Both the position numbers and the translations under genes were made by a program. DNA of 64,000 nt, from positions 62,001-126,000 of the forward strand of contig NZ_LGJH01000154.1 in the NCBI RefSeq assembly GCF_001298105.1, written 5' to 3'. This stretch comes from Novosphingobium sp. ST904. Its GTDB lineage: Bacteria > Pseudomonadota > Alphaproteobacteria > Sphingomonadales > Sphingomonadaceae. Below the pieces are notes generated by a model. The model saw only the letters and a program-made list of their open reading frames with translations, made no database searches and was not told the DNA's origin. Each line of letters begins with the position of its first letter. Positions within the stretch are counted from its first letter, which is position 1. Below, in pieces: positions 39,379-52,689 of the stretch.

Positions 39379-40624
39379 TTATGTACCCGAACGGCAGATC
39401 ATGCAGAGCACGCCCCGTCCAGTCTGGCGCGATGCGCCGAATGCCTCGGAATTCGCGGCTTCAAGAGCCGAAGCGGCACTCCTGCCCTGCGCCATGCGAG
39501 CCGCGATGCGGGACGCCGCTAGAGGAGCGGCGAAGGACGTGCCCCGCAAACCGATGCGTCCCTTGGCAGGAACGATTGCCGACATGTCCGCGCCGGGAGC
39601 AGCATAATCCAGGTGGGATGCCCGTCCGGCCTCGATCAGCACCCGGCCCCGACCGTCCACTCCGGTCACCGCGACAACACCGGGATAGGACGCCGGGTAG
39701 GCAGGAGGCGCAGCGGCGCCGTCATTGCCGACGGCGGCGACCACCGCCATCCCTTTCGCGCGGGCAGCCGCCACCGCCCGCGCCAGCAACGGATTGACAG
39801 GCCCGACCAGGCTGATCGACACGACCGGCACCCCCTGCCCCGCCATCCAGCCAAGCGCGCGCGCGATAGCAAGGGCATTGCCGCCAGCCGGGTCCGAACC
39901 GTAGACATCGGCACCATAGATCCGCGCCGATCCTGCACTCTTGAGCAGCGAGGCGATCGCAGAAGCATGCTCACTGCCTTTGGGGGCGCCGCTGGCGAAA
40001 CCGCGCTGAGCGACAAGCCGATCCGAGCCCGCAATCGCACCATCGATAACGCCGACCGTTCCCCCTCGTGGCAGCGCCGGCGTAGCAGGCTTCGCATTGG
40101 TCCCACCGGCGCCCACGCCTGACGGGAAATGAATCTGGTCAGCCGTGATCTCGCGGCCTGGCAGCGCCCGGCGCAAGATCTTGAGCCCGCGGGCGAGCGA
40201 TTGCCCGGCGGGGACGGAAAGCCGCGCATAAGCGATGCCGAGATCCTCGATCACACCTTGCTCGATCGGCAGGAATCCCCGGTCCCGCGCGAGGGCAAGG
40301 CTGGCAGGGTCGGGATCGAGCAACAGTACCTCTCCGGCGCGGGCCGTTCATGGCGATCATCCCAGTCCACCGCTCCCCGGCTTGCCATGACCAAGCCTTC
40401 CAGACGCGCGATACGCGCCTGCGCAAGTTGGCGCGCGCTGCGCTCGATTGTCGAGGTTGGCGCCAGTGCTCGATCCGTCAATTCCTGCGCGGCATCGCCA
40501 ACCCGCCCCAAAGTGCCGAGCGGATCAATCCCGCCGGGAAGCGAAAGCCGTGCCTGCGCCGCCCCGTCAGGGCCAGGAGCAGCGAGGCCAGCAATGCGTA
40601 TGGTGTCTTCCCGCGCGGTATCAT
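39379..40624 (-). pseudogene. S8 (subtilisin-like) serine protease, two frameshifts
   Basis: Exported protease of about 415 residues if repaired. The ATG at 40624 opens a signal peptide that reads TPYALLASLLLALTGAAQA only after one G is restored in the run near 40563. A helical N-terminal region follows (SARQLAQARIARLEGLV). A second missing base near 40344 joins it to ARAGEVLLLDPDP. The catalytic domain holds the triad: Asp in VGVIDGAI, His in GSEHASAIASLL, Ser in LRGTSFAAP, with the oxyanion Asn in AAVGNDGA. It is divergent from an ECF sigma/anti-sigma pair. An upstream ATG at 40675 would lie inside an 11-bp inverted repeat, so 40624 is preferred. Confidence 0.85.
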
Positions 40625-40657
40625 CAGTGGTCCGATAGCAAAAATAAATGGCGTCAG

Positions 40658-40691
40658 GGGATGAAACGGTGGCATCGGGACGTTTCATCCC
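40658..40691. promoter_or_regulatory. 11-bp inverted repeat between divergent protease and ECF sigma genes
   Basis: GGGATGAAACG (40658-40668) and CGTTTCATCCC (40681-40691) are perfect inverted copies around a 12-base spacer. The position, 17 bases before the sigma factor start and 34 bases before the protease start, fits either an operator or two overlapping ECF promoters. GAAAC and CGTT resemble ECF -35/-10 pieces, but the 13-base gap between them is short. Confidence 0.5.
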
Positions 40692-40707
40692 GGGACATGG
40701 CAATTCG

Positions 40708-41205
40708 ATGAGCAACAACGGCTTCTGCAACGAACTGACGGCACTGCTGCCACGCTTGCGGCGGTTCGCACGCGGGCTTGCGCAGAATGCCGCCGATGCC
40801 GACGACCTTTGCCAGTCGACCGTCGAGCGTGCGCTCAGGGCCCGCCAGCAGTGGCAGGAAGGGACGCGTCTTGACGCGTGGGTTTACAGGATCATGCGGA
40901 ACCAGTGGATCGACGAGACCAGAGCAAGAGCGCGCCGGGCACAGACTTTCGCTCACGAGGACGAAGGCGCGAACATCGGCATGGCCGGGGACCGCGACGC
41001 GGAGAACCGCGTCGAGCTGAGCAATGTTGACCGCGCGCTGGCGCGGCTGCCGGAAGAACAGCGCGAGGCCGTCGTGCTGGTGCTGGTCGAAGGCTTCGCT
41101 TACCGCGAGGCCGCCGAGATGATCGGCATTCCGCAGGGAACACTGACCTCCCGGCTAGGTCGCGGCCGGGAAGCACTGATGAAGGAATTGGGAGAAGTGG
41201 CATGA
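40708..41205 (+). CDS. ECF RNA polymerase sigma factor
   Basis: 165-residue sigma-70 family protein. Region 2 covers about 5-70 (LPRLRRFARGLAQNAADADD, LCQSTVERALRA, LDAWVYRIMRNQWIDETR) and region 4 about 105-160 (LARLPEEQREAVVLVLVEGF, AYREAAEMIGIPQGTLTSRL). The stop overlaps the start of the anti-sigma gene by four bases. It probably drives its own operon and perhaps the divergent protease through the inverted repeat upstream. Confidence 0.92.
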   Translation: MSNNGFCNELTALLPRLRRFARGLAQNAADADDLCQSTVERALRARQQWQEGTRLDAWVYRIMRNQWIDETRARARRAQTFAHEDEGANIGMAGDRDAENRVELSNVDRALARLPEEQREAVVLVLVEGFAYREAAEMIGIPQGTLTSRLGRGREALMKELGEVA

Positions 41206-41999
41206 GCGTGACGGCGGAAGAACTGATGGCGCTCGTCGACGGCGAGCTTTCGCCCGAAGATGCTGCGCGCGTCGAAGCCGCCATTGCGGCGGACCCGGAA
41301 CTGGCCCGGCGGCTCGATGCCGAGCGCGGCCTTCGCGAAACCCTGCGCGGACATTTCGCACCGGTGGCCAGGGAACCCGTGCCCGATGCGCTCACCGACA
41401 TGATCGCCCGCGCCGCCGCCGAGGAGGCGGAAGAGCAGATGACCGACAGCAACCACGCCGCACCGGCGCAGGTGCTGGACTTCGCGAGCGCACGCAGCCG
41501 CCGCGAGGAAGCCGAAAAGGCGCGCCGCAAGGCCGAAAGAAGATCACGCGCTCCGATCTTCGCGGATCGGCGCATGGCCTTCGCCATCGCCGCTTCACTG
41601 GTGCTCGGGCTGATGCTGGGCACCCGGCTTCACAGCGAAGGGCCGATCACGTCGAATGGCGACAGGCTGGTGGCCTCGGGTACGCTGGCAAAGGGGCTCG
41701 ACCGCACGCTGGCATCGGCGGGAGGAGATGGCGACTTGCGTATCCTCACCAGCTTCCGGCGCAGCGACGGCGGCTATTGCCGCGTGTTCGAAGCCCGCGC
41801 GGCAGCGGGCATCGCCTGCAAGGATGACCGCGACTGGGTTCTCGAGCGGACGATGAAGCCGGGCGACAGGGCAGCTGGTACTTACCGGCAGGCCGGGTCC
41901 GCCGGTGCCGCTTTGCTGGCGGCCGCGCAGGAGATGGCCGCGGGCGAGCCACTTGACGCCGCACAGGAAAGTGCCGCTCGCGAGAGAAACTGGCGCTGA
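41202..41999 (+). CDS. Anti-sigma factor (membrane-anchored)
   Basis: 265 residues. The N-terminal cytoplasmic part (ELMALVDGELSPEDAARVEA, then DPELARRLDAERGLRETL) resembles the RskA/ChrR-type anti-sigma helix bundle. It lacks the zinc HxxxCxxC motif. One membrane segment lies at about 125-143 (MAFAIAASLVLGLMLGT). The C-terminal periplasmic part has two Cys (GGYCRVFEA, AGIACKDD) that could form a disulfide. Translational coupling to the ECF sigma gene supports the pairing. Confidence 0.88.
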   Translation: MSVTAEELMALVDGELSPEDAARVEAAIAADPELARRLDAERGLRETLRGHFAPVAREPVPDALTDMIARAAAEEAEEQMTDSNHAAPAQVLDFASARSRREEAEKARRKAERRSRAPIFADRRMAFAIAASLVLGLMLGTRLHSEGPITSNGDRLVASGTLAKGLDRTLASAGGDGDLRILTSFRRSDGGYCRVFEARAAAGIACKDDRDWVLERTMKPGDRAAGTYRQAGSAGAALLAAAQEMAAGEPLDAAQESAARERNWR

Positions 42000-42018
42000 A
42001 CGAACAGCCACCAAATGA

Positions 42019-42051
42019 GCGCGCCCGGCTTCCCAAGGAAACCGGGCGCGC
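42019..42051. terminator. Bidirectional stem-loop between convergent genes
   Basis: GCGCGCCCGG and CCGGGCGCGC pair perfectly around a 13-base loop, located between the anti-sigma stop (41999) and the receptor stop (42057). No long T-run follows on either strand. Confidence 0.65.
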
Positions 42052-42056
42052 CTGTA

Positions 42057-45014
42057 TCATCGGTGGAACCTCAGGCTGAGGAAGAAGGTGCGTCCGATCA
42101 CATCGTAGACACCGGACTGTTCGCTCAGTTCGAAGTTCGCGCCGCCCGCCTCGGCACCGGGGATGCGCGGCGGCTTGCGGTCGAAGGCGTTGTTGAGCCC
42201 GCCTGACAGTTCGATATTGTCAGTGAGCGCGAAGAAGGCCGAGAAATCGTTGTAGAATACGTTCGGCGTCCAGATCTTGCTGTACTTCTCCTTGGTGATC
42301 GTGGTGCTGGCCTTCATCGGCGAGACGTGGCGCAGGCTCCAGGTGAAGCCCAAGCCGTCACGCGAATAGGTCGTGCGCACAACACCCTTCCACTTCGGAG
42401 AACCGAAGATTCCGGCATATTCGGTGATCGAATTGGGATCGGACGGATCGAGCGTGTAGCGACGATTGAGCAGGCGCGTGTAGTTGGCGTCGATCGAAAG
42501 CTTGCCCTCGTCGTCCGGCAGGCCGAGCCGTGCCAGCGGAACCGAATAGTTCAGGCCGAAATCGATACCCCGCGTCAGATACTGCGCAAGGTTCAGCTTC
42601 TGCGTCATCACCGCTTCGAGATTGCCGTTGGCGTCGCGCTTGATGAGGGGGCAGAAGATATTGTCGAGCGTCGGCTGATCCACGCACTTGTCGATCAGGG
42701 TCTGCGCACCGAACGCATCGATCGCATTGCGCAGGTCGATGTTGTAGTAATCGACCGTCAGCGACAGGCCCGGCAAGAAGCGCGGCTGCATCACCGCGCC
42801 GACCGTCAGCGTCTTGGCGGTTTCCGGCTTCAGGTCGAGATTGCCGCTCGAGATGATGTCACGGTAGAGCCAGTAGCTGGCGGTATCCGCAGGGCTGATC
42901 GCCGCGCAGTTCGCCGCCGTGTACTGCGTGCGGGTAGCCCGGTTGGCGAGGTTGTAGGTGTTGCACGGGTCCGTGATCCAGAGACCCGAAATGCTGTCCG
43001 CTGTGTAAAGCTCGCCTATGTTCGGCGCGCGCACGGCCTGGCCATAAGTCGCGCGGAAGCGGATGTCACGGATCGGCGCCCATTCGCCGCCGATCTTCCA
43101 GGTCGTGGTCGAACCGGCGGTGCTGTAGTCCGAAAGGCGCAGCGCGCCGTCCAGCGAAAGCGTCTCGAAGAATGGCGTCTTCGCCAGCAGCGGGACGTGG
43201 ACTTCGCCGTAGACTTCCTTGACCGAATACTTTCCTACCAGCGTTCCGGCGGTCGTGCCGATGGTGGGATCGTAAAGCGGGCTGTCCGGATTGTACTCGG
43301 GGATCGCGCCGATATCGTTGCGCTCCTTGCGGTACTCTCCGCCCAGCACAACCTGCACCGCGCCGCCGGGAAGGTCGAACAGGCCGCCGCTAACGTAGCC
43401 GGACAGGACCTGCTGCGTCAGCGTCGATTTCGACCAGTGCGAGGTATAGGTGATGTAGTCGATCATCTCCGGCGTGAGCTTCACCAGGGGATTGATCGCC
43501 ACGCAGCCGTTGCCGGGATCGTCGAGCGTGCTGCGGCAGATCGCCTTGCCGTCCGGCCCCGTCGTGCTGTCGAGGCCCAGATACCAGCGATCGTATGCAG
43601 TCGAATTGACGTCGCGCACGCGTTCGGTGGTCTTGCCGTAGGAGTAATAGGTCGAATAGTTCCATGGCTTGGAGAAGAGCGTGAAATCACCCTCGGCACC
43701 GGTCACGGCCTGGAACAGCGTGCGGTCATACTCGGTGCGCGGAGCGGCCAGTTCCATGAAACGCCGCGCGAACTGCACGCCGCCCGCCGGCACCGCACCG
43801 CCATTGGCAGCGCGCATCTCGTCCGTGATGTAGGGGCTGTCCGCCGGAACGACGTCGGTGCCGAAGGCGGTCATCTGGAGATAGCCGGCCTTGGACGTAT
43901 TGTGCGCGAAAGTAGCGTTGGCGAACAGCTTCAGCGCATCGCTGACCTCAAAGCTCGCCGATGCGCGGGTGTTGATACGCTGCGAGGGAACCGAGAGGAA
44001 CCAGCCGTCATAGCGGCCATTATATTCGCCGCCATCGGTCAGCAAAGTGCCCAGCGGTTCGGTCGACGTGCCCAGATTGACGGGAACGGCGTTGACGAAA
44101 CCACCCGGACCGAGGATCGGATCGCGCAGCGTGCCATTGCCGCTGACCGCGTAAAGCCTGCCGCCCAGTACCACTTGCGCGGCATCGGCGGTGTTGATGT
44201 TGCGAACGTGATCCTGGATGTAATAGGGGCTTGAACTGCTGGTGCGGGCGTAGATCGGATAACCGTCCGCCGTCCATGGCCGGTCCGCACCGCTGACGGT
44301 TCCGGGCGTGTTCTCGAAGAACCCGTAAAGCGTCACGTTGCCGCGATGGTCGGCAAAGTTGGCGCCGGCCAGCAGGTCGAACCCGTAGGTATCCATGTCG
44401 CCGCGCGTGGACGCACTGTAGCGCGTGTTCGCCTCGACCCCTTCGAAGTCCTTCTTGAGGATGAAGTTGGCCACGCCCGCAACCGCATCCGCGCCGTACA
44501 GCGCCGAGGCGCCGCCGGTGATCACCTCCACGCGCTGGACGAGGCTGGAGGGAATATTGCTGAGATCGACCGCCGAAGTACCCGGAATCGCCGCCACCTG
44601 ACGGCGACCGTCGACCAGTACCAGCGTGCGCTGCGTGCCCAGGCCGCGCAGGTCAAGCGCATTGACGCCAGCGTTGCCCGCAAGGTTGCTGGTCTGGTTG
44701 GTCTGGGTGACGGCCAGTGCCGGAAGCTGGTTGACGACATCGGCGATGTTCTGCGTGCCAGTCGCCTTGATCTGGTCTGCATCGACGATCGAAAGCGGCG
44801 AAGGACTGTCGGCTGCGGCGCGGCGGATGCGGGAACCGGTAACGACGATATCGGCCGCCTTGTTCTCGCCCGCCGTGTCCTGGGCGGTCTCGGGCAGCGT
44901 CTGGGCGAAGGCCGCGGTTGAAAGGGCGCCAGCGGAAAGCCCCAGGCAACTCAGCATCAGCACGCACCGGAAACGCGCCACGGCGGACCCCGCGGCGAGG
45001 GCATTATATCTCAT
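42057..45014 (-). CDS. Large TonB-dependent receptor (probable carbohydrate uptake)
   Basis: Outer-membrane receptor of 985 residues. The ATG at 45014 has GGGAGC about eight bases upstream; an ATG-like extension to 45050 contains that ribosome site and is rejected. The signal peptide ends STAAFAQ. ADIVVTGSRIRRA precedes the plug with LDLRGLGTQRTLVLVDGRR and VEVITGGASALYGADAVAGV. This large class often imports oligosaccharides in sphingomonads and Caulobacter. It is divergent from a GH2 beta-galactosidase, which supports a galactoside substrate. The C-terminus is FFLSLRFHR. Confidence 0.92.
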   Translation of the reverse strand: MRYNALAAGSAVARFRCVLMLSCLGLSAGALSTAAFAQTLPETAQDTAGENKAADIVVTGSRIRRAAADSPSPLSIVDADQIKATGTQNIADVVNQLPALAVTQTNQTSNLAGNAGVNALDLRGLGTQRTLVLVDGRRQVAAIPGTSAVDLSNIPSSLVQRVEVITGGASALYGADAVAGVANFILKKDFEGVEANTRYSASTRGDMDTYGFDLLAGANFADHRGNVTLYGFFENTPGTVSGADRPWTADGYPIYARTSSSSPYYIQDHVRNINTADAAQVVLGGRLYAVSGNGTLRDPILGPGGFVNAVPVNLGTSTEPLGTLLTDGGEYNGRYDGWFLSVPSQRINTRASASFEVSDALKLFANATFAHNTSKAGYLQMTAFGTDVVPADSPYITDEMRAANGGAVPAGGVQFARRFMELAAPRTEYDRTLFQAVTGAEGDFTLFSKPWNYSTYYSYGKTTERVRDVNSTAYDRWYLGLDSTTGPDGKAICRSTLDDPGNGCVAINPLVKLTPEMIDYITYTSHWSKSTLTQQVLSGYVSGGLFDLPGGAVQVVLGGEYRKERNDIGAIPEYNPDSPLYDPTIGTTAGTLVGKYSVKEVYGEVHVPLLAKTPFFETLSLDGALRLSDYSTAGSTTTWKIGGEWAPIRDIRFRATYGQAVRAPNIGELYTADSISGLWITDPCNTYNLANRATRTQYTAANCAAISPADTASYWLYRDIISSGNLDLKPETAKTLTVGAVMQPRFLPGLSLTVDYYNIDLRNAIDAFGAQTLIDKCVDQPTLDNIFCPLIKRDANGNLEAVMTQKLNLAQYLTRGIDFGLNYSVPLARLGLPDDEGKLSIDANYTRLLNRRYTLDPSDPNSITEYAGIFGSPKWKGVVRTTYSRDGLGFTWSLRHVSPMKASTTITKEKYSKIWTPNVFYNDFSAFFALTDNIELSGGLNNAFDRKPPRIPGAEAGGANFELSEQSGVYDVIGRTFFLSLRFHR

Positions 45015-45034
45015 TGATTTTTGCTCCCTGTTGA

Positions 45035-48351
<3,317 letters not shown>

Positions 48352-48640
48352 CAACGACCTTCGCCCTGCCAGCCCCCTCGGAGGCGGGCGGGGCGAACGC
48401 CGTCCCCACGGGACGCAATATCAAATCTTTTCAGCGCGATATTGAGATTTATTTCAAATCACACGCCCTCATCATAACAAATAGAACCATTCAGGTTCTA
48501 AAATTTCCCGGAAACGCCCCCTTGCGAGCTGCCCGGAACGTCCAGCTCCCGGACCCCGGCACCTATAATGCCTGATGATACTTCGCCGGCATCGGATCTC
48601 TTCAGGTCCGGGCGGCGAACTCAGGGGTGGGGGGTATCTT
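48352..48640. other. AT-rich intergenic region
   Basis: 289 bp between the GH2 gene and the chemoreceptor gene. The part at 48420-48510 is clearly AT-richer than its surroundings and should hold the chemoreceptor promoter. It contains AGAACCATTCAGGTTCT, an inverted repeat AGAACC/GGTTCT with a five-base spacer at about 48482-48498. No gene is seen. Confidence 0.45.
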
Positions 48641-49951
48641 ATGTACTGGTTCAAGGCCGACGCGCCTATTCGTCTCAAATTATTCATCGCTTTCGGCAGC
48701 TTTGTTGCCCTGACGGCGCTTGCCGGATTTTCCGGCATGCTCATGCCAGCTTCGGTGGCCCGGTGGATGGCCGCGGGCACCGTCGTGCTCGCCATGGTGC
48801 TGGCATTCCTTTACCGCGAAGCCATCGCCGGACCTTATGTTACCACGGTCGTGAGGATGGAGGGCCTGGCTGCTGGCGATCTGGACACGCCGATCCAGTT
48901 CACCGACTTTCGCGACTGCGTGGGCCGGATGACCACGGCGATGTTCCAGTTCCGCGCCACTGCGCAGGCTCAGATCGAGTCCGACAAGGAGGCGCAGAAC
49001 AATTCCCTGATCGTGCAAGGCATGGCCGAGAATTTCCGCCGCATGTCGCAGGGCGATCTTACCGCGGACATTACCGAGGCTTATCCTGCCGACTATGCCG
49101 TCCTCAAGGAAAGCTTCAACGAGGCTCTCGCCAGCCTGCGGTCATTGCTGGGAGCGGTGAAGGCCAGCACCCAGAACAGCCTTACCGGCTCGCGCGAGAT
49201 CGCACAGGCATCGGAAGATCTTGCCCGCCGAACGGAGGGCAATGCAGCAAGTCTCGAACAGACGGCAGCGGCGATCCAGCAGATCGACACACGGCTGAAA
49301 GCCACGGCCCAGGCCGCTTCGCTCTCCGTGGCCACATCGGGGCAGGCGATGGGTGCGGTCAACGAAGGACGCGCACGCACCGATGCCGCCGTCGGGGCGA
49401 TGAACCGTGTCAGCGACAGCGCGAAAGCCATCGACGGCGTGATCGAAGGGCTAGACAAGATCGCCTTCCAGACCCGAGTCCTGGCCATGAATGCCGCCGT
49501 GGAGGCAGGCCGCGCGGGCGATGCCGGTCGCGGTTTCGCGGTCGTGGCCGATCTGGTTTCCGCCCTAGCCATGCGGGCGGAGGAGGAAGCCAAGCGTGCC
49601 CGCGACCAACTCGGGGTCACCCAGTCGGATATCGAGGTCGCCGTGGAAGCGGTGCGCAAGGTCGACGCGGCGTTCGAAGTGATCTCTACCTCCGGCGAGG
49701 AAGTTGCCCGCCTTGCCGGCCAGATCGCAGCCGACAACGATGCGCAGGCGGCGGCCATCGGGGAGATCAACACGGCGGTTGGCGTCATGGACCATTCGAC
49801 GCAGCAGAATGCCGCTATGGTCGAACAGACATCCGCCGCGGCGAGGAACCTGACCAACGAAATCGCTTCGCTGGCAAACGAAGCGGACCACTTTCGCATT
49901 GGCCCTGCCAGCCCAGGCTTCCGTCCGACACTGGTTCGCAGCGGCACCTGA
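48641..49951 (+). CDS. Methyl-accepting chemotaxis protein without a periplasmic sensor domain
   Basis: 436-residue chemoreceptor. Two membrane segments (about 14-33 and 43-58) are separated by only about ten residues, so there is no ligand-binding domain. HAMP-like segments (VVRMEGLAAGDLDTPI; NFRRMSQGDLTADI) lead to the MA signalling domain with hairpin tip IAFQTRVLAMNAAVEAGRAG and GRGFAVVAD. The ATG at 48641 follows a GGGGGG ribosome site. No che genes are nearby. It may sense membrane state, or an intracellular or partner-delivered signal. Confidence 0.9.
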   Translation: MYWFKADAPIRLKLFIAFGSFVALTALAGFSGMLMPASVARWMAAGTVVLAMVLAFLYREAIAGPYVTTVVRMEGLAAGDLDTPIQFTDFRDCVGRMTTAMFQFRATAQAQIESDKEAQNNSLIVQGMAENFRRMSQGDLTADITEAYPADYAVLKESFNEALASLRSLLGAVKASTQNSLTGSREIAQASEDLARRTEGNAASLEQTAAAIQQIDTRLKATAQAASLSVATSGQAMGAVNEGRARTDAAVGAMNRVSDSAKAIDGVIEGLDKIAFQTRVLAMNAAVEAGRAGDAGRGFAVVADLVSALAMRAEEEAKRARDQLGVTQSDIEVAVEAVRKVDAAFEVISTSGEEVARLAGQIAADNDAQAAAIGEINTAVGVMDHSTQQNAAMVEQTSAAARNLTNEIASLANEADHFRIGPASPGFRPTLVRSGT

Positions 49952-49977
49952 AACAAACCAAATTTCGCGGAATTTCC

Positions 49978-50008
49978 GGCCCGTTCGCCTTCAAAAGGCG
50001 AGCGGGCC
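49978..50008 (+). terminator. Probable terminator after the chemoreceptor gene
   Basis: GGCCCGTTCGCCTT and AAGGCGAGCGGGCC pair over 14 positions with one T-G wobble and a three-base loop, followed by TTCCGCTTT. It starts 26 bases after the stop. Confidence 0.7.
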
Positions 50009-50146
50009 TTCCGCTTTGTGGCCTCGCTTCGGCTCCATGACAAATTTACGTCGCATACTTCCTATATTGCGTGTACTACGTTCCCGCCAGAGGTCGCCGC
50101 AAGAGACCTTGGCTCGAAACGAGCAGGATTGGGAAGGGAAAGGCGG

Positions 50147-51432
50147 ATGGCTGCAGATGCCACGGCGCAGAAACTGCGCCGAAGGACATTGGCGTGGATT
50201 GTCGGGATCGCAATGGCTGGTCTCATGTTCGATGGCTATGACCTCGTCGTATACGGGACCGTGGTCTCCACGTTCCTTCGTGACCCGGCGCAGATCGGTC
50301 CAGTCGATCCGGCGCTGGCAGGCGCCCTCGGCAGCTATGCGCTGCTTGGCGTACTCGTGGGCGCGCTTATTGCCGGGAGCATCGGCGACCGTATCGGCCG
50401 ACGGCGAATGATGATCGCAGCCTATGCGTGGTTTTCGCTGGGAATGCTGTTCACCGCCTCGCCCATTCCGCCGCCATGTTCGGAATCCTGCGTTTTACCA
50501 CCGGGCTCGGGGTCGGCGCACTGTTGGCGACGACGGCCGCCATGGTTTCGGAATATGCTCCGCCGGGACGGCGCAATCTCTACAATGCCGTGACTTACGC
50601 GGGCGTGCCGCTGGGCAGCCTCGCAGCGGCAGGTATCGCGATCCTGCTGGCCAAGCATATAGGATGGCGCGGCATGTTCGCGATCGGGGCTCTGCCGCTG
50701 ATAACGCTGCTGCCGCTTGCGATCTTGAGGATGCCGGAATCGGTCATGTGGCTCGTCTCGCGCGGCCGGGTCGAGGAAGCACGCGCAATCGCGGCACGAA
50801 CCGGCGTGGCGCTGCCCGATCAGGAACCGGCGCCCCGCCGTTCCGAAACGGAGGCGACCGGTTATCGCGGCCTCTTCGGCGAATTCCTCGTCCCCGCCGT
50901 TCTCATCGGTCTCGTCAGTGCGACCGGGCTGCTGCTGGTCTATTCGCTGAACACCTGGCTGCCCGAGTTGATGATGCGCTCCGGCTTCGACGCCAGGGGA
51001 TCGCTTTCCTTCCTGCTGGTGCTCAACGGCGGCGCCGTGCTCGGTCCGATGTTCGCTGCCCGCTTTGCGGACCGGATGGGGCCGCGCCCGGTCGTGGCGG
51101 CAAGCTTCATCGTGGGCGCGCTGGCCATTCTCGCATTGACCCTTGCCCTGCCGCTTTGGCTACTGCTGTGCGTCGTCGCGCTCGTGGGCGTGGGCACAAG
51201 CGGAACGCAGACGCTGATCTACGGGCTGGCCGCCAATTACTTCCCCACGCGCATGCGCGGCGCCGGGGTGGCTTGGTGCGCGGGCTTTGGTCGGCTCGGC
51301 GGCGTTGGAGGGCCGCTGATCGGCGGTTTCCTGATCGGAGCGGGCCTTTCGATCACGAAGATCTTCATGGTCCTGGGTGCTCTTGCCCTGCTCGGAGCGG
51401 TTCTGGCGATCTGCGTTCCGCGCCGGGCCTGA
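50147..51432 (+). pseudogene. MFS transporter, aromatic acid:H+ symporter (AAHS) type, one frameshift
   Basis: Twelve-helix permease of about 428 residues if repaired. The N-terminal FDGYDLVVYGTVVSTFL in helix 1 and GSIGDRIGRRRMMI in loop 2-3 are AAHS signatures (PcaK/BenK group). Translation breaks near 50457; one C (GCCTCG to GCCCTCG) restores LFTALAHSAAMFGILRF. The second frame covers the rest and has GPMFAARFADRMGPRPVV in loop 8-9. The ATG at 50147 follows AAGGGAAAGG. It is convergent with GH130 with only four bases between repaired stops. Probable substrates are aromatic or other carboxylates. Confidence 0.87.
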
Positions 51433-51436
51433 TCCT

Positions 51437-52572
51437 TCAGGGCGCGAAGACAGCATGGGGAATATGCGTGATCCGGCAGGCCAGGTCGCCTCGCCGGACG
51501 CCACTATATAATGCTCCCCATGCGCGGCGATGCCCGTGGTGAATACCACGTCCCGCAAATACATCTGGTGTTCTAGCGGAAGCGTCAGGTCCGGGTCCGC
51601 TTCAAGCAACGGCGAATGGCCGGTCCGCAGGACGCGGCTGGGATCGTCTCGGTCCAGGATCGACCAGTACGTGCGATAGATACCCACGATTTCCTTGGGC
51701 TCCACCCCGTGCCAGAGCGTCAACCAGCCCTGGTCCGTGAGGATCGGCGGCGCCCCTCCCCCCATTCTCGCGGTGGCGACGGTAGCGGAATGGGGCCGGA
51801 TTCCAGGCCTGCCACAGGGCTTCCAGAACCGCGCGTCAGGCGAGAGCGCAAGGTTTATCGATGGCCCCGAACGCCACTCGCTGCCCGGCGGATAGGCGAA
51901 ATAGAGATCGCCGAGCGGGCGTGTCTGCGCCCAGTAATGACCGCCGATGAGGCCCTCGAAGATCAGCATGTCCTTGTTCTGGTGATCGAGCACGATGTCC
52001 TCGAATTGCCAGTCCAGACCGTTTTTCGAACTGTAGAGCGTGGTCGAATGCCGCTCGGGACTGACCGAGCAGGTGGTCATCAGCCAGTCTTCCCCCACCT
52101 TGCTGATCCGCGCATCCTCGATCCCGTAGCATTGCAGGCTGCGCTGCGGCGCGATCGCGCGGTCGTAGTGGACGGCGACCACGTTCAGCCCTTCGGCGTC
52201 GAGTTCGACGGGCAGTAACCACGAAAGCGAAGTCAGCGCCATGATGCGCCAACCTCCGCCCCGCAGCATGAACTTGCGCGGGTCGGTGGTATCGGCATGC
52301 TCCAGCGGCCAGGCGTCTAGCACGTAGCGCCCATGACCGCCTTCCTCGCCCTCCCATCGGATGGCGTGGACATGGCCGTCCCGGATCGGTTCGCGCAAGG
52401 CTTCGGCCACGCGCACCATCATCAGCAGATTGCCGCCGGGAAGGCGCGTCAGGCCGGGGTTGAAAGCGCCAAGAACATAAGTTTCGGCATCGAGATGGCC
52501 GGCCAGTGGCGAGCGGGAAAGGTCCACGTCATCGGGAACGAACACGAGACGGTCCACCGGAAAACCGCTCAT
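51437..52572 (-). CDS. GH130 family beta-mannoside phosphorylase-like protein (C-terminus frameshifted)
   Basis: Five-bladed propeller glycosidase/phosphorylase of about 378 residues if repaired. GH130 features are GAFNPGLTRLPGGNLLMMVRV, YGIEDARISKVGEDWLMTTC (catalytic Asp in IEDARI), STTLYSSKNGLDW, and TLWHGVEP. Family members phosphorolyse or hydrolyse beta-1,2- or beta-1,4-mannosides. One missing base near 51486 makes the frame run on to 51160 through the transporter; restoring it gives SGEADLACRITHIPHAVFAP and a stop at 51437-51439. The ATG at 52572 is preferred (AGGG eight bases upstream) to the GTG at 52578. Confidence 0.86.
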
Positions 52573-52689
52573 GAACACATCCCTACCGTAAAAGAAGCGC
52601 TCCCCGGAATGGCGGTGACTGGATCGACCATGGCATTCTCCTGACGGAATCGTCAGGAAAACGCGCGTGGCCGCATTGGGTTTCGCCGA

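Noticed and set aside
42327..44234. Long plus-strand ORF (635 codons)
   Set aside because: Antisense shadow of the 985-aa receptor; Arg/Gly/Ala-rich with no recognisable domain.
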